Part shown: positions 7,066-14,934 of the stretch, in pieces
Position numbering within the stretch: the stretch's first letter is position 1
How the letters are laid out: each line of letters starts with the position of its first letter
Source of the DNA: Cytophagaceae bacterium
GTDB taxonomy: Bacteria; Bacteroidota; Bacteroidia; Cytophagales; Flexibacteraceae
Length of the DNA stretch: 15,896 nt
Assembly: GCA_947464365.1 (NCBI GenBank)
Contig: CANHWS010000044.1
Location: 1-15,896 of the forward strand
Direction: 5' to 3'
Position numbers and translations under genes: made by a program
Notes under the pieces: generated by a model
Seen by the model: only the letters and a program-made list of their open reading frames with translations
What the model was told of the DNA's origin: nothing
The model's database searches: none

Positions 7066-9252
7066 ATGCCAATCAAAACATACTCCCATCCAGTTCCACT
7101 TTGGCCCAAAGTTTGGTCAGGGTCTTGGCAAATGTCGATAGGATTTGTGATGGTTAGCCTAATTGGCTTAGGCATTGGCTTAATGATACCAGTAGGATCT
7201 GCAAAGGCACAAACCACGCCCCCTGCAGTCCCCACTACTGCTCGACCTGATAGTACCACACGCCAAGTCACCAAGGACGAAACCCTAGTTGAAACCAAGG
7301 GGCTAACTACCGTGCAAGGGCGGGATGCGCTCAACACCAATATCATGAAGGAAGGTGAGCTCTTCAAGGCAGCCTGTTGCAACCTGAGCGAAAGTTTCGA
7401 GACCAACCCTAGCATCGACGTCAACTATACAGATGCCCTTACAGGTGCTCGCCAGATTCAGCTATTGGGCCTATCGGGACTATATGCCCAGCTGATGACT
7501 GAAAACCGGCCTGATGCCCGTGGCCTCTTTGCCAACTATGGCCTCAGCTACACGCCCGGCACATGGGTAGAGTCCATCCAGGTCACGAAAGGCACAGGTA
7601 GTGTCGTCAATGGCTACGAAAGTATCTCTGGCCTGATCAACATCGAAAACAAAAAGCCCGAAGGCGAGGAGCTGGTCTATCTAAATACCTATGCTAATCA
7701 CCTTGGACGCTTCGAGGCCAATGCCGTCGGCACAGCACGCTTGACGCCCAAGCTCAGCACTGCCATCTACCTGCACACAGACCAGTGGGCCAATAAATTT
7801 GACATGAATAACGACGGCTTTATGGATATGCCCATGAGCCGAGGCAACAGCGTAATGAACCGCTGGAAATATGATGGGGATGACTGGAAAGCTCAGTTTG
7901 GCGCCCAATACCTTGTCGAAACCCGCAACGGTGGCCAACTGCATGCGGACGAAACTGGGGTTCCACATCATGGTAATACGGCCCTTAAGTACGAAACCAG
8001 CCAAAACACCACCCATTGGAATGCCTTTGCTAAGGTTGCCAAGGTTTTCCGCGGGAAGCCCTACAGAAGCCTCGGCCTCATAGCCCAATTAACTGGACAT
8101 GACCAGGATGGACTCTTCGGCATGCGGACCTTTAGTGCTTACCAACGGTCTGCCTACGCCAACCTCATCTATCAGGACATCATCGGCACCACAGATCATA
8201 AATACCGCACAGGCCTAAGTGTCCAGACGGATGATATGCGTGAGTGGCAAACAGGCCTTAGCCCTGACACCACCAACTTCCAGAGGACCGAAATCGTCCC
8301 GGGGATCTTCTATGAACATACTTGGTCGCCCACACCCGCCCTCACACTGATCGGTGGCTTAAGAGCGGACTACAACAACCTCTTTGGGGCCTTCCTGACC
8401 CCTAGGCTACATGGCAGGTATGCCCTTAATGAAAAGAACACCTTACGGTTCAGTGCGGGTCGTGGGCAGCGTACCGCCAACCCCATGACCGACAATGGAG
8501 CAGCACTCGGCGGCAACCGCATCCTGATGAGTCAAGGGCAGACCAAGGTCAATGGTTACAACTTGCGCCCAGAGGTAGCCTATAACTATGGCCTCAGTCT
8601 CAGCCATGACTTTGAGCTGCTGGATGGCAACGGCACCTTGGTGCTGGATGCTTACCGTACCGATTTTGTTAACCAGGTGGTGGTCGATCTGGAAAACCCT
8701 CGCTTGGTCCAGCTCTATAACCTCGAGGGCCAAAGCTTCAGCAATAGCCTCCAGGCCGAGGCTAATTATCGCCCCAACCGCCGCTGGGATGTACGGTTGG
8801 CCTACCGCTGGCTTGATGTCCAGACCAGCTACCAAACAGGCCTCCAGAACCAACTCTTGAGCCGTCCGCTGATCGCTGCCCACCGTGCTTTTGTCAACAT
8901 AGCCTACACGTCGCGCAACAAATGGGCCTTTGACCTCACAGCCACCTTTACTGGCCAAAAGCGCCTGCCTGCCACAACTGCCAACTTGCCACAGGACCAA
9001 TTCCCGAGCAATAGCCCCGCTTTCCTGACCGGCAATGCCCAGATAACCAAGTCCTTCGCAGGAGGTCTTGATCTTTATATCGGAGCTGAAAACCTGGCCG
9101 ACTTCCGCCAGCAGCAACTTTTAATTGCGCCTGACAGGCCCTTCGGACCCAACTTTGACGCTAGCATGGTCTGGGGACCTGTAACTGGTCGTATATTCTA
9201 TGTTGGCCTACGCTACAAACTCATGCGGGCACCTGCCCCAGAGCTGGAATAA
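7066..9252 (+). CDS. TonB-dependent outer membrane receptor, metal-associated type
   Basis: Outer-membrane gated beta-barrel importer, 728 residues. The signal peptide core is at about 24-48 (cleavage near AKA-Q); an ATG at 7132 would give a more conventional signal peptide than the first ATG at 7066. The plug domain contains ELFKAACCNLSESFETNPS, with Cys104-Cys105, followed by ALTGARQIQLLGLSGLYAQ and the TKGTGSVVNGYESISGLINI end of the plug. This double-Cys plug is the version found next to secreted HMA proteins in Bacteroidota, supporting a metal substrate. The remainder is a beta-barrel ending in an aromatic-rich strand (RIFYVGLRYKL) plus nine extra residues. The N-terminal carboxypeptidase-regulatory-like domain common in Bacteroidota receptors is missing: only a short Pro/Thr/Ser-rich linker precedes the plug. 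It is probably cotranscribed with the HMA gene. Confidence 0.88.
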   Translation: MPIKTYSHPVPLWPKVWSGSWQMSIGFVMVSLIGLGIGLMIPVGSAKAQTTPPAVPTTARPDSTTRQVTKDETLVETKGLTTVQGRDALNTNIMKEGELFKAACCNLSESFETNPSIDVNYTDALTGARQIQLLGLSGLYAQLMTENRPDARGLFANYGLSYTPGTWVESIQVTKGTGSVVNGYESISGLINIENKKPEGEELVYLNTYANHLGRFEANAVGTARLTPKLSTAIYLHTDQWANKFDMNNDGFMDMPMSRGNSVMNRWKYDGDDWKAQFGAQYLVETRNGGQLHADETGVPHHGNTALKYETSQNTTHWNAFAKVAKVFRGKPYRSLGLIAQLTGHDQDGLFGMRTFSAYQRSAYANLIYQDIIGTTDHKYRTGLSVQTDDMREWQTGLSPDTTNFQRTEIVPGIFYEHTWSPTPALTLIGGLRADYNNLFGAFLTPRLHGRYALNEKNTLRFSAGRGQRTANPMTDNGAALGGNRILMSQGQTKVNGYNLRPEVAYNYGLSLSHDFELLDGNGTLVLDAYRTDFVNQVVVDLENPRLVQLYNLEGQSFSNSLQAEANYRPNRRWDVRLAYRWLDVQTSYQTGLQNQLLSRPLIAAHRAFVNIAYTSRNKWAFDLTATFTGQKRLPATTANLPQDQFPSNSPAFLTGNAQITKSFAGGLDLYIGAENLADFRQQQLLIAPDRPFGPNFDASMVWGPVTGRIFYVGLRYKLMRAPAPELE

Positions 9253-9378
9253 TCTTTTCTATCCAGTGCCATTCCTAACAAATATCATGGCCTAGTCTTG
9301 GGAGCCTAGCGTAATTGCAGTCCATGTAAGCAGCAGCAAGTATCCTTCTTGCCTTTTGCGCATTCCAACCACTGCATT

Positions 9379-10662
9379 ATGCCTATCGAACCTCAATACA
9401 TCTCCGCCGACGAAGCTGTCCTGCTTATCAAAAGCCGTGACCGTGTCTTCATCCATAGCGTAGCAGCAGCCCCCGTCGTCCTGATTGAAGCGATGGTGGC
9501 TCGCAGCCAAGAGCTCAGCGGAGTAGAGCTCATCCACCTCCATACCGAAGGCCCCACGCCCTATACTGACCCCAAATACAGAGGTATTTTCCACACCACC
9601 GCCTTATTTACAGGGGCCAATATGCGGGCCGCGCACGCCACTGGCATGGCCGACTACTTGCCGATCTTCCTATCAGAGGTGCCAAACCTTTTCCGAGGTG
9701 GGATTCTGCCACTCGATGTGGCAATGCTGATGGTCAGCCCACCTGACGAACATGGCTATTGCAGCCTCGGCACGAGTGTCGATGCCTCCTTGGCCGCGGC
9801 CGAAAGTACCAAGCTCATCATTGCGCAGGTCAACCCTAAAATGCCCCAGACCAGGGGCGATGGCTACCTTCATATCAGCAAGATCGATGCCTTGGTCTGG
9901 CATGAAACCCCGCTTTACCAAATGCACGTCCAGCCCCCTACCCCGACTGAGGTCACGATAGGGCGCTTCATTGCCAACTTGGTTGAAGATGGCGCCACAC
10001 TCCAGATGGGGATCGGAAGCATCCCTGACGCCGTCCTGAGCCAGCTCACCCACCATCGGCACCTTGGCATACATACTGAAATGTTCAGCGATGGCGTCGT
10101 GAACCTGTATGCCACTGGCGCCATTGACAATAGCCTTAAACGCATCGATAGGGGCAAGATCGTGGCAGGCTTCATCATGGGCACCGACCTGACCTACAAC
10201 TTCGTCAACCGAAACCCCATGGTCCGGATGCGGGACATTGCCTACGTTAATGACACCTCCATCATCCGCCAGAACCCCAAAGTAACGGCCATTAACAGCT
10301 GCATCGAGGTTGACCTCACAGGCCAGATCGTAAGTGACTCCATCGGAACCCGCATTTATAGCGGTGTTGGTGGCCAATTGGACTTCTTGCGGGGTGCCGC
10401 CCTTTCGGAGGGTGGCAAACCGATCATTGCACTTCCTAGCACAACAAGTAAGGGCGAAAGCCGCATCGTGCCCTACATCAAGGAGGGGGCAGGGGTTGTT
10501 ACCACAAGGGCACACGCCCACTATGTGGTCACCGAGTTTGGCGTCGCCTACCTCTATGGCAAAACCTTACGGCAGCGTGCCCATGCCCTCGCAGCCATTG
10601 CGCATCCGCAGCACCGCGAAGCCCTAGAGATTGCCATCCATGCACGGTTTGTGGAGCCATAA
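9379..10662 (+). CDS. Acetyl-CoA hydrolase/CoA-transferase family protein
   Basis: A 427-residue cytoplasmic enzyme of the acetyl-CoA hydrolase/4-hydroxybutyrate CoA-transferase family, which moves CoA between carboxylic acids through a glutamyl-CoA intermediate. The N-terminal half opens with YISADEAVLLIKSRDRVFIH and contains HLHTEGPTPY and PPDEHGYCSLGTSVDA. The C-terminal half has MGIGSIPDAVLSQL, the probable catalytic Glu234 in GIHTEMFSDGVVNLY, and the glycine-rich GTRIYSGVGGQLDFLRGA (about 323-340). It ends in the family-like VVTEFGVAYLYGKTLRQRA. I chose the ATG at 9379 because homologues begin just before YISA; the frame opens ten codons earlier at 9349. Acyl donor and acceptor cannot be assigned; acetate/succinate or 4-hydroxybutyrate chemistry are the likely options. 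Neighbours give no pathway clue and it appears monocistronic. Confidence 0.88.
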   Translation: MPIEPQYISADEAVLLIKSRDRVFIHSVAAAPVVLIEAMVARSQELSGVELIHLHTEGPTPYTDPKYRGIFHTTALFTGANMRAAHATGMADYLPIFLSEVPNLFRGGILPLDVAMLMVSPPDEHGYCSLGTSVDASLAAAESTKLIIAQVNPKMPQTRGDGYLHISKIDALVWHETPLYQMHVQPPTPTEVTIGRFIANLVEDGATLQMGIGSIPDAVLSQLTHHRHLGIHTEMFSDGVVNLYATGAIDNSLKRIDRGKIVAGFIMGTDLTYNFVNRNPMVRMRDIAYVNDTSIIRQNPKVTAINSCIEVDLTGQIVSDSIGTRIYSGVGGQLDFLRGAALSEGGKPIIALPSTTSKGESRIVPYIKEGAGVVTTRAHAHYVVTEFGVAYLYGKTLRQRAHALAAIAHPQHREALEIAIHARFVEP

Positions 10663-10818
10663 TAGGCTTGATTACCAGAACATGTGGTTGCGGCTGACCT
10701 GGTAGTAACGCTGTGGCCTAGAGCCCTTAAACAACCATCTAAAACCAGAGACTTGTAGCCCTCGATATTACCGAGGTTAAGGTAACTACTGTATGGCTGA
10801 GCAACTTGGCCTTGACGC

Positions 10819-10860
10819 AAAAAAAATGCTCAAAACTCTATCGACAGGTTCTGAGCATTT
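10819..10860 (-). terminator. Intrinsic terminator of the histone H1-like gene
   Basis: AAATGCTCA (10824-10832) and TGAGCATTT (10852-10860) form a 9-bp perfect stem with a 19-nt loop that can pair a little further inside. On the minus strand the hairpin runs directly into eight T residues (A run at 10819-10826 on the plus strand). It lies 49 bp past the stop of the minus-strand gene ending at 10910. The plus-strand side has only three T residues, so it would be a poor terminator for the convergent CoA-transferase gene. Confidence 0.75.
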
Positions 10861-10909
10861 GTGGCAAAGAGTTTGACGATCTTCCTGATCGTGCCCCAAA
10901 TAGGGGAAA

Positions 10910-11089
10910 CTACTCCTTAGAGTTTTTAGAGTCCTGAACGGCCAAGCGGATCTCTTGAGCCAGTACTTTCAGGTCTTGCAAACTCTTGCGGATGCGGGTT
11001 CCTGCGGCATTGTTGCCCTTGTCGTAAAATTTTTCGAAGTCAGGACCTAGGTCGTCAACGATCTTTTTTAATTCAGCGTAACGGTTCAT
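10910..11089 (-). CDS. Histone H1-like DNA-binding protein, small Bacteroidota type
   Basis: A 59-residue, strongly charged, probably helical protein (MNRYAELKKIVDDLGPDFEK at the start, then FYDKGNNAAGTRIRKSLQDL). It matches the short histone H1/Hc1-like proteins I recall as nearly universal in Bacteroidota, thought to act as nucleoid-associated factors. The KGNNAAGTRIRK centre (about 24-35) is the most recognisable block. The frame continues upstream to a TTG at 11137, but the family starts at MNRY, so the ATG at 11089 is chosen. The gene has its own intrinsic terminator. A TAnnTTTG-type match on the minus strand (TAGTTTTG, 11225-11218) overlaps the stop of the upstream synthase gene and could supply a promoter. 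DNA binding is inferred from the family, not visible as a motif. Confidence 0.82.
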   Translation of the reverse strand: MNRYAELKKIVDDLGPDFEKFYDKGNNAAGTRIRKSLQDLKVLAQEIRLAVQDSKNSKE

Positions 11090-11222
11090 CTTGGGGTGTT
11101 GAGTTGAAGTTTTGTAATCAGATACCAATAGTAGCAAAACAAAATCTTACTTGCCAAAACAATTGGCTTAAAACTGGAAAAAAAAACCAAAAACACTAAA
11201 AAAAAGACACTAAAAGACAAAA

Positions 11223-12479
11223 CTAGGCGTTTACAGGCTCCAAGTGTGTAGATCCTAGACCAGCATAGTAATTGGTACGCAACCTATCAGCCACTGCTTC
11301 GAATGCGGTAATCGTCTGCTCCACATCATCCAAGGTATGCACAGCAGTCGGGGTAATCCGCAAGACAATCAAACCTTTCGGGATGACAGGGTAAATCACG
11401 ATCGAGCAGAAGATGCCGAAGTTCTCGCGCAGGTCATACACCATGGCGGCAGCTTGGGTATCGTCCCCAGTTAGGATAACAGGGGTTACTGGGCTGTTGG
11501 TGGTCCCGATGTTGAATCCTTTGGCTTTCAGGCCTTGCTGCAAGGCATTCGTGATCGTCCAGAGGTTGTGGTGGAACTCAGGGTGCTCTTCGATGAGCTC
11601 AAGGCGCTTCTGAGCCCCAACAACGATCGGGAGCGGAAGTGACTTAGCAAATATCTGAGAACGGGTATTGTAGCGCAGGAAGTCAATCACCTGAGGTTCG
11701 CTGGCAATAAATGCTCCAATACTGGCCATACTCTTAGCGAAGGTGCTAAAGTAGAGGTCAATACCGTCTTGGCAGTGTTGATGCACACCAGTACCCTGAC
11801 CATTAGGACCCATTGTGCCAAATCCGTGAGCATCATCCACCAAGAGACGGAAAGGATAGATCTGCTTCAGATCGACGATCTCCTTGAGTTTACCTTGGTT
11901 ACCGTTCATGCCGAAGACACCTTCGGTGATCACCAAGATACACCCTCCAGTTTCTTCTGTAAGCTTGACAGCCCTAATTAGGTTCTTCTCTAGACTCTCG
12001 ATGTCGTTGTGTTTGTAAACCAATCGCCGACCAATATGCATCCGAAGGCCATCCATGATACAGGCATGCGACTCAGCATCATAGACAACGACGTCATGAC
12101 GACCCAAGAGGGCATCGATGACGGACATAATGCCTTGATAGCCATAGTTAAGCAACATGACGGCAGGCTTGTCAATAAATCGACCTAAAGATTGCTCTAG
12201 CTGTTGGTGCTGAACGGTGTCGCCGCTCATCATGCGTGCCCCCATAGGGCTAGCCATCCCAAAGGCACGTGTGGCCTCGGTGTCTGCATGACGCACTTCC
12301 GGATGATTGGCAAGGCCTAAGTAGTTGTTAAGGCTCCAGTTAAGGACTTCCTTCCCCCTAAATCTCATCCGAGGACCTATATCGCCCTCCAGTTGAGGAA
12401 AGGCGAAATAGCCATCGGCTAGTTCTTGATATTTACCTAGAGGGCCACGGTCGGCTTTTAGTTTATCGAATAAATCCAC
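11223..12479 (-). CDS. Alpha-oxoamine synthase, probable serine palmitoyltransferase
   Basis: PLP-dependent enzyme (fold type I) condensing an amino acid with an acyl-CoA thioester; in Bacteroidota close relatives are serine palmitoyltransferases, making 3-ketosphinganine for membrane sphingolipids. Key blocks in the 418 residues: NNYLGLANHPEV (51-62), GARMMSGDTVQHQQLE (80-95), VYDAESHACIMDG with His138 (PLP stacking), VITEGVFGMNGNQG (183-196), LVDDAHGFGTMG (213-224) and FSTFAKSMASIGAF with PLP-binding Lys249. Length is normal for the family. The start is GTG: the in-frame codons upstream to a TAG at 12507-12509 contain no ATG. 2-amino-3-ketobutyrate CoA ligase and 8-amino-7-oxononanoate synthase belong to the same family and cannot be ruled out by motifs; no biotin or threonine genes adjoin. 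The hydrolase upstream on the same strand is 148 bp away. Confidence 0.85.
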   Translation of the reverse strand: MDLFDKLKADRGPLGKYQELADGYFAFPQLEGDIGPRMRFRGKEVLNWSLNNYLGLANHPEVRHADTEATRAFGMASPMGARMMSGDTVQHQQLEQSLGRFIDKPAVMLLNYGYQGIMSVIDALLGRHDVVVYDAESHACIMDGLRMHIGRRLVYKHNDIESLEKNLIRAVKLTEETGGCILVITEGVFGMNGNQGKLKEIVDLKQIYPFRLLVDDAHGFGTMGPNGQGTGVHQHCQDGIDLYFSTFAKSMASIGAFIASEPQVIDFLRYNTRSQIFAKSLPLPIVVGAQKRLELIEEHPEFHHNLWTITNALQQGLKAKGFNIGTTNSPVTPVILTGDDTQAAAMVYDLRENFGIFCSIVIYPVIPKGLIVLRITPTAVHTLDDVEQTITAFEAVADRLRTNYYAGLGSTHLEPVNA

Positions 12480-12525
12480 TCTCTGACGCAGCGGGTGTTT
12501 GAGTACCTAAACAGTATATAATTTG

Positions 12526-12533
12526 CAAAAATA
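12526..12533 (-). promoter_or_regulatory. Possible -7 promoter element for the alpha-oxoamine synthase
   Basis: On the minus strand this reads TATTTTTG, an exact TAnnTTTG match, about 47 bp before the GTG start. I find no TTG at the proper -33 distance, so only half of the promoter is supported. Confidence 0.35.
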
Positions 12534-12585
12534 GGCCCAAAAACCCATACTTAAAACTACCATAACATGGCAAACCACCCAAACT

Positions 12586-12600
12586 GCCAAAATCTTTGGC
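12586..12600. repeat. Short palindrome between hydrolase and synthase genes
   Basis: GCCAAAATCTTTGGC has perfect 6-bp arms around a 3-nt centre. It lies 28 bp past the hydrolase stop and about 107 bp before the synthase start, both on the minus strand. It is not followed by a T run, so a terminator is doubtful; an operator or a weak hairpin is possible. GCCAA/TTGGC words are common across this window, which lowers its weight. Confidence 0.35.
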
Positions 12601-12627
12601 GTTCTGTTGCCCAAATGCATGATAACA

Positions 12628-13554
12628 TTAGGCGACTGCCAATAAGGTCTGCTGGTAATGCTGGGCCACTTTCTGGACAAGGTTATGGTGGCTAGCCTCC
12701 AAAACCTGTACCTTGCTGTTCTTGACCAAACCGAGTAATGGGGCTACATGGCGTCGGCTGATGACCCCGTCCCATTTGCCCAAAAACACCGTCAGCGGGA
12801 TCTGGTACTGGTTTAGCGTCTCGGCGATCTGGCGTGGGGCAAACTTAAGCCCGCGGAAAACGGTCCAGGTGCAATAGACCTTCAGCCGTTTTTGGCGTGT
12901 GTTCATCTGGTTGCCAACAAAGGTCAGGATGTTGCGGTCCAGCAGGCCGATGCTGTGTAGCATATTCGCCAGCCGAAAAAATACCCCCGGCTTCGTTATC
13001 AGTTGTTTGAACCATGCCCGCCCCACACTTGTGCTAGTCGCAACCTGATACCAAAACCGATTAACCAGCCCATCTGGCGCAACCAAGATCAGATCTTTGA
13101 CCCGATGTGGGATCGAGGCAATGGTGGCTAATGCAAACTTGCAGCCGATTGAAAAGCCTCCTACCGTTACCTGCTGCACTGCAAGCTGATCCAGCAGTTG
13201 GGTCATCACATGGCGCCAGTCGGACACCGACAAGACCCGCTGTTTGTCTGCCCAGCTGCTCTGACCATGGAAATAGAGATCCACCAAAACAAACGTATAG
13301 GCATCTGTAAAGCTCGAGACTAACGGAAGCCAACTTGTGGCATCCTGCGCATAGCCATGGAACAGAACCATATACTGCGGGCCTGACCCACAAACATGGT
13401 AAGCTAGCTGCCCAGACTGGTGCTGCAGATAGCCTGAAGGCGAAATGTCCGTCTTGGCCGATTGTTGTTGCCCTTTACCTAAATCGCCTTCTGGGCTCTG
13501 ACTAGGTCCAGGCTCTTGGGAGGAGGGATTGCTTGCGTCCATATCAATTTTCAT
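12628..13554 (-). CDS. Alpha/beta-hydrolase fold protein of unknown substrate
   Basis: A 308-residue alpha/beta hydrolase (numbered from the ATG at 13554). The oxyanion-hole motif is in YMVLFHGYAQDATSW (His66-Gly67), followed by FVLVDLYFHGQS. The nucleophile elbow is GGFSIGCKFAL (Ser135 in GFSIG), the acid is probably Asp262 in FLGKWDGVI, and His289 or His290 in EASHHNLVQ completes the triad. A cap region of about 75 residues follows VAPDGLV. The N-terminus has about 35 residues rich in Ser, Pro and Gln with no clear signal peptide, so a cytoplasmic location is likely. The frame runs further upstream to a TTG at 13632, but the extra residues look non-coding; ATGs at 13554 and 13542 are the realistic starts. 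Substrate is unknown: esterase, lipase-like or thioesterase activity all fit. Proximity to a lipid-synthesis gene is suggestive only. Confidence 0.8.
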   Translation of the reverse strand: MKIDMDASNPSSQEPGPSQSPEGDLGKGQQQSAKTDISPSGYLQHQSGQLAYHVCGSGPQYMVLFHGYAQDATSWLPLVSSFTDAYTFVLVDLYFHGQSSWADKQRVLSVSDWRHVMTQLLDQLAVQQVTVGGFSIGCKFALATIASIPHRVKDLILVAPDGLVNRFWYQVATSTSVGRAWFKQLITKPGVFFRLANMLHSIGLLDRNILTFVGNQMNTRQKRLKVYCTWTVFRGLKFAPRQIAETLNQYQIPLTVFLGKWDGVISRRHVAPLLGLVKNSKVQVLEASHHNLVQKVAQHYQQTLLAVA

Positions 13555-14195
13555 CAGAGTCGAGACTATTATCCATGGCCTTGGTTTGCCATACATCCTG
13601 ATCATCAAGATCAAAGACGCACCAAAAACCAATCCAATGCAATAGGCCTTTGACGCTGTCGATACCGCAATGCCAACGTCATTGGCGCTTCGTCCTCGGC
13701 CTATTTTCTAACCTAAAGTTAGTGGCTGAGCGCATAAATCCTAACGATCGGGCAAGAATATTTTCGTCAGTACCTAACCGATCTTGTCCAGTTGTATCAT
13801 CTACCCAAGTCTGTAAAATGGCGATAAGACCAACGAAAATGGGCTCAATAGCTGCTAAATCCAATCAGAAGACAGCCTTGCGGGCAGCCGGTCTGCTTAC
13901 ACCAATATCCGCTAACCTGATACCAAACTCATGGTCAGCTTAAGGCAGCCATATTGACCCAGTAGCAATCCATCCCTATGCCAGTCAACCTTGACAACTA
14001 GACAATGATATGGCCGTAGAATTAAAAAATAACCAACATTATTGCGTCATATTTACTAAAGTCCTAACTTCGTTCTCTGTTTTTGAAAATCGCGGCAATT
14101 ATACCCCAGCAACTTAAGCTGACATCCTGAGCCAAAACGCACGGACAGAACCTAGATATATTGTTCACACTCACCTTTCCACACAACCTGTAGTT
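13555..14195. other. Gene-poor stretch upstream of the hydrolase and the GNAT
   Basis: About 640 bp without a credible intact gene. It holds a 5-bp-arm hairpin GCCAACGTCATTGGC (13672-13686), a possibly decayed minus-strand frame (13679-13939), and an AT-richer patch around 14015-14060 that could contain promoters. A TAACTTCG at 14065-14072 matches TAnnTTTG at all but one defined position and could serve the GNAT gene. Plus-strand reading across 13650-13943 is open but starts with TTG and resembles nothing I know. No tRNA, repeat family or insertion-sequence end is seen. Confidence 0.6.
13679..13939 (-). pseudogene. Possible decayed coding frame, unrecognised
   Basis: In one minus-strand frame, a protein-like stretch ADHEFGIRLADIGVSRPAAR begins just after a TAA and meets a TGA at 13867-13865. 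It then continues in the same frame for 61 codons (LDLAAIEPIFVGLIAILQTW and onward) to the TGA at 13681-13679. Neither part has an ATG start. The amino-acid composition looks more like protein than the other frames here, which is the only evidence. It could equally be chance. No family is recognised. Confidence 0.2.
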
Positions 14196-14282
14196 ATGCT
14201 AGCCTCCCGACGACCGCAAAGCGCATCCTACCTCCCGGTACGCAACCTCAACATTTCTGGTGCCTACCGCCCGATCAAGTAA
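14196..14282 (+). other. 28-codon small ORF upstream of the GNAT gene, possible leader peptide
   Basis: An ATG at 14196 opens a 28-residue frame ending in TAA at 14280-14282. The peptide contains four Arg (positions 5, 6, 16 and 25), more than a random peptide would usually have, and ends 37 bp before the preferred GNAT start. Arg-containing leaders can regulate arginine genes by attenuation, but I could not find a convincing terminator/antiterminator pair, so translation and function are speculative. Confidence 0.2.
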
Positions 14283-14319
14283 CTACTCCCCCAGCACTCT
14301 AAGGAAACAAACCAAACAC

Positions 14320-14934
14320 GTGGAAATATCAGCTGATCTGTCCTTTCAGACAGACTTCATCATCCTGACAGCAACCGAAGCGCATAGCGGGTATGCCAGT
14401 CAAATCAGCGAACTAATTGCCGAAGGTGCCAAATCCCGAGGTATAGGCCGTGGAGGTCGTCCCGCCGCCTATCTAGTACAAAAAATGAACGATGGCCATG
14501 CCATCATCGCGTTTAGTCCTGCGGGTCAGCTTGCAGGTTTTTCCTTTCTCGATATTTGGGAAGGTGGACGCTATGTAGCCAATGCTGGCTTTATCGTCGC
14601 TCCCGCATTCAGAGGGCAATCCCTCGGTCGGGACATCAAGGTCAAAGCCTTTGAGCTAGCACGCAACCTATTCCCAGAGGCCAAAATATTCGGCATTACA
14701 ACAACCCCAGCCGTAATCCACCTCAACAATTCCCTAGGCTATGTTGCCGCCCCTTATAGCGAACTACCTCAGGATGAAAAGTATTGGGCCGGATGCGCTA
14801 AGTGCCCTTACTACGACGTGCTCGTCCGGGCAAATCGCAAAAGTTGCCTATGCACTGGCATGATCTATGACCCAGCCAATGCCAGCCAACACGGCTCTTT
14901 GTTGCGCGAGGCTGAGCCCGTTTGGGTACGATAA
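14320..14934 (+). CDS. GNAT-family N-acetyltransferase, arginine-cluster type
   Basis: A 204-residue GNAT acyltransferase of a kind I recall beside arginine biosynthesis genes in Bacteroidota, where it may make N-acyl-glutamate; that role is inferred from context. Numbering here is from the GTG at 14320. A family-like SAKxRG block appears as GAKSRGIGRGGRPAAYL (about 37-53). The acyl-CoA pyrophosphate loop is VAPAFRGQSLGRDIK (93-107). The C-terminus carries four Cys: Cys159-x-x-Cys162 (AGCAKCPYY) and Cys176-x-Cys178 (KSCLCTGMIYDP), a plausible metal site. No ATG is available near the N-terminus. GTG at 14320 is preferred because it follows an A-rich tract and fits the family's usual length; GTG at 14260 would add 20 residues without recognisable similarity. 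argC follows after 283 bp. Substrate is unverified. Confidence 0.78.
   Translation: MEISADLSFQTDFIILTATEAHSGYASQISELIAEGAKSRGIGRGGRPAAYLVQKMNDGHAIIAFSPAGQLAGFSFLDIWEGGRYVANAGFIVAPAFRGQSLGRDIKVKAFELARNLFPEAKIFGITTTPAVIHLNNSLGYVAAPYSELPQDEKYWAGCAKCPYYDVLVRANRKSCLCTGMIYDPANASQHGSLLREAEPVWVR

Noticed and set aside
8443..9117. 224-codon open frame on the minus strand
   Set aside because: Antisense to the TonB receptor barrel; the plus-strand reading has family motifs and this one does not.
9673..10521. Long open frame (282 codons) on the minus strand
   Set aside because: It lies wholly inside the CoA-transferase gene, whose motifs are clear on the plus strand. The antisense translation has no recognisable domain and arises from the strong codon bias.
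10760..10776. CCTCG/CGAGG hairpin after the CoA-transferase gene
   Set aside because: The stem is 5 bp and no T run follows, so it does not support an intrinsic terminator.
11153..11222. A-rich tract with a GCCAA/TTGGC hairpin between the histone-like and synthase genes
   Set aside because: The hairpin stem is 5 bp and is not placed next to the T runs of the minus strand in the order a terminator needs. I treat it as AT-rich spacer.
13650..13943. 97-codon plus-strand open frame in the gene-poor stretch
   Set aside because: It begins with TTG, has a Ser/Pro/Asn-rich antisense-like composition and no recognisable motif; the opposite strand looks more protein-like.
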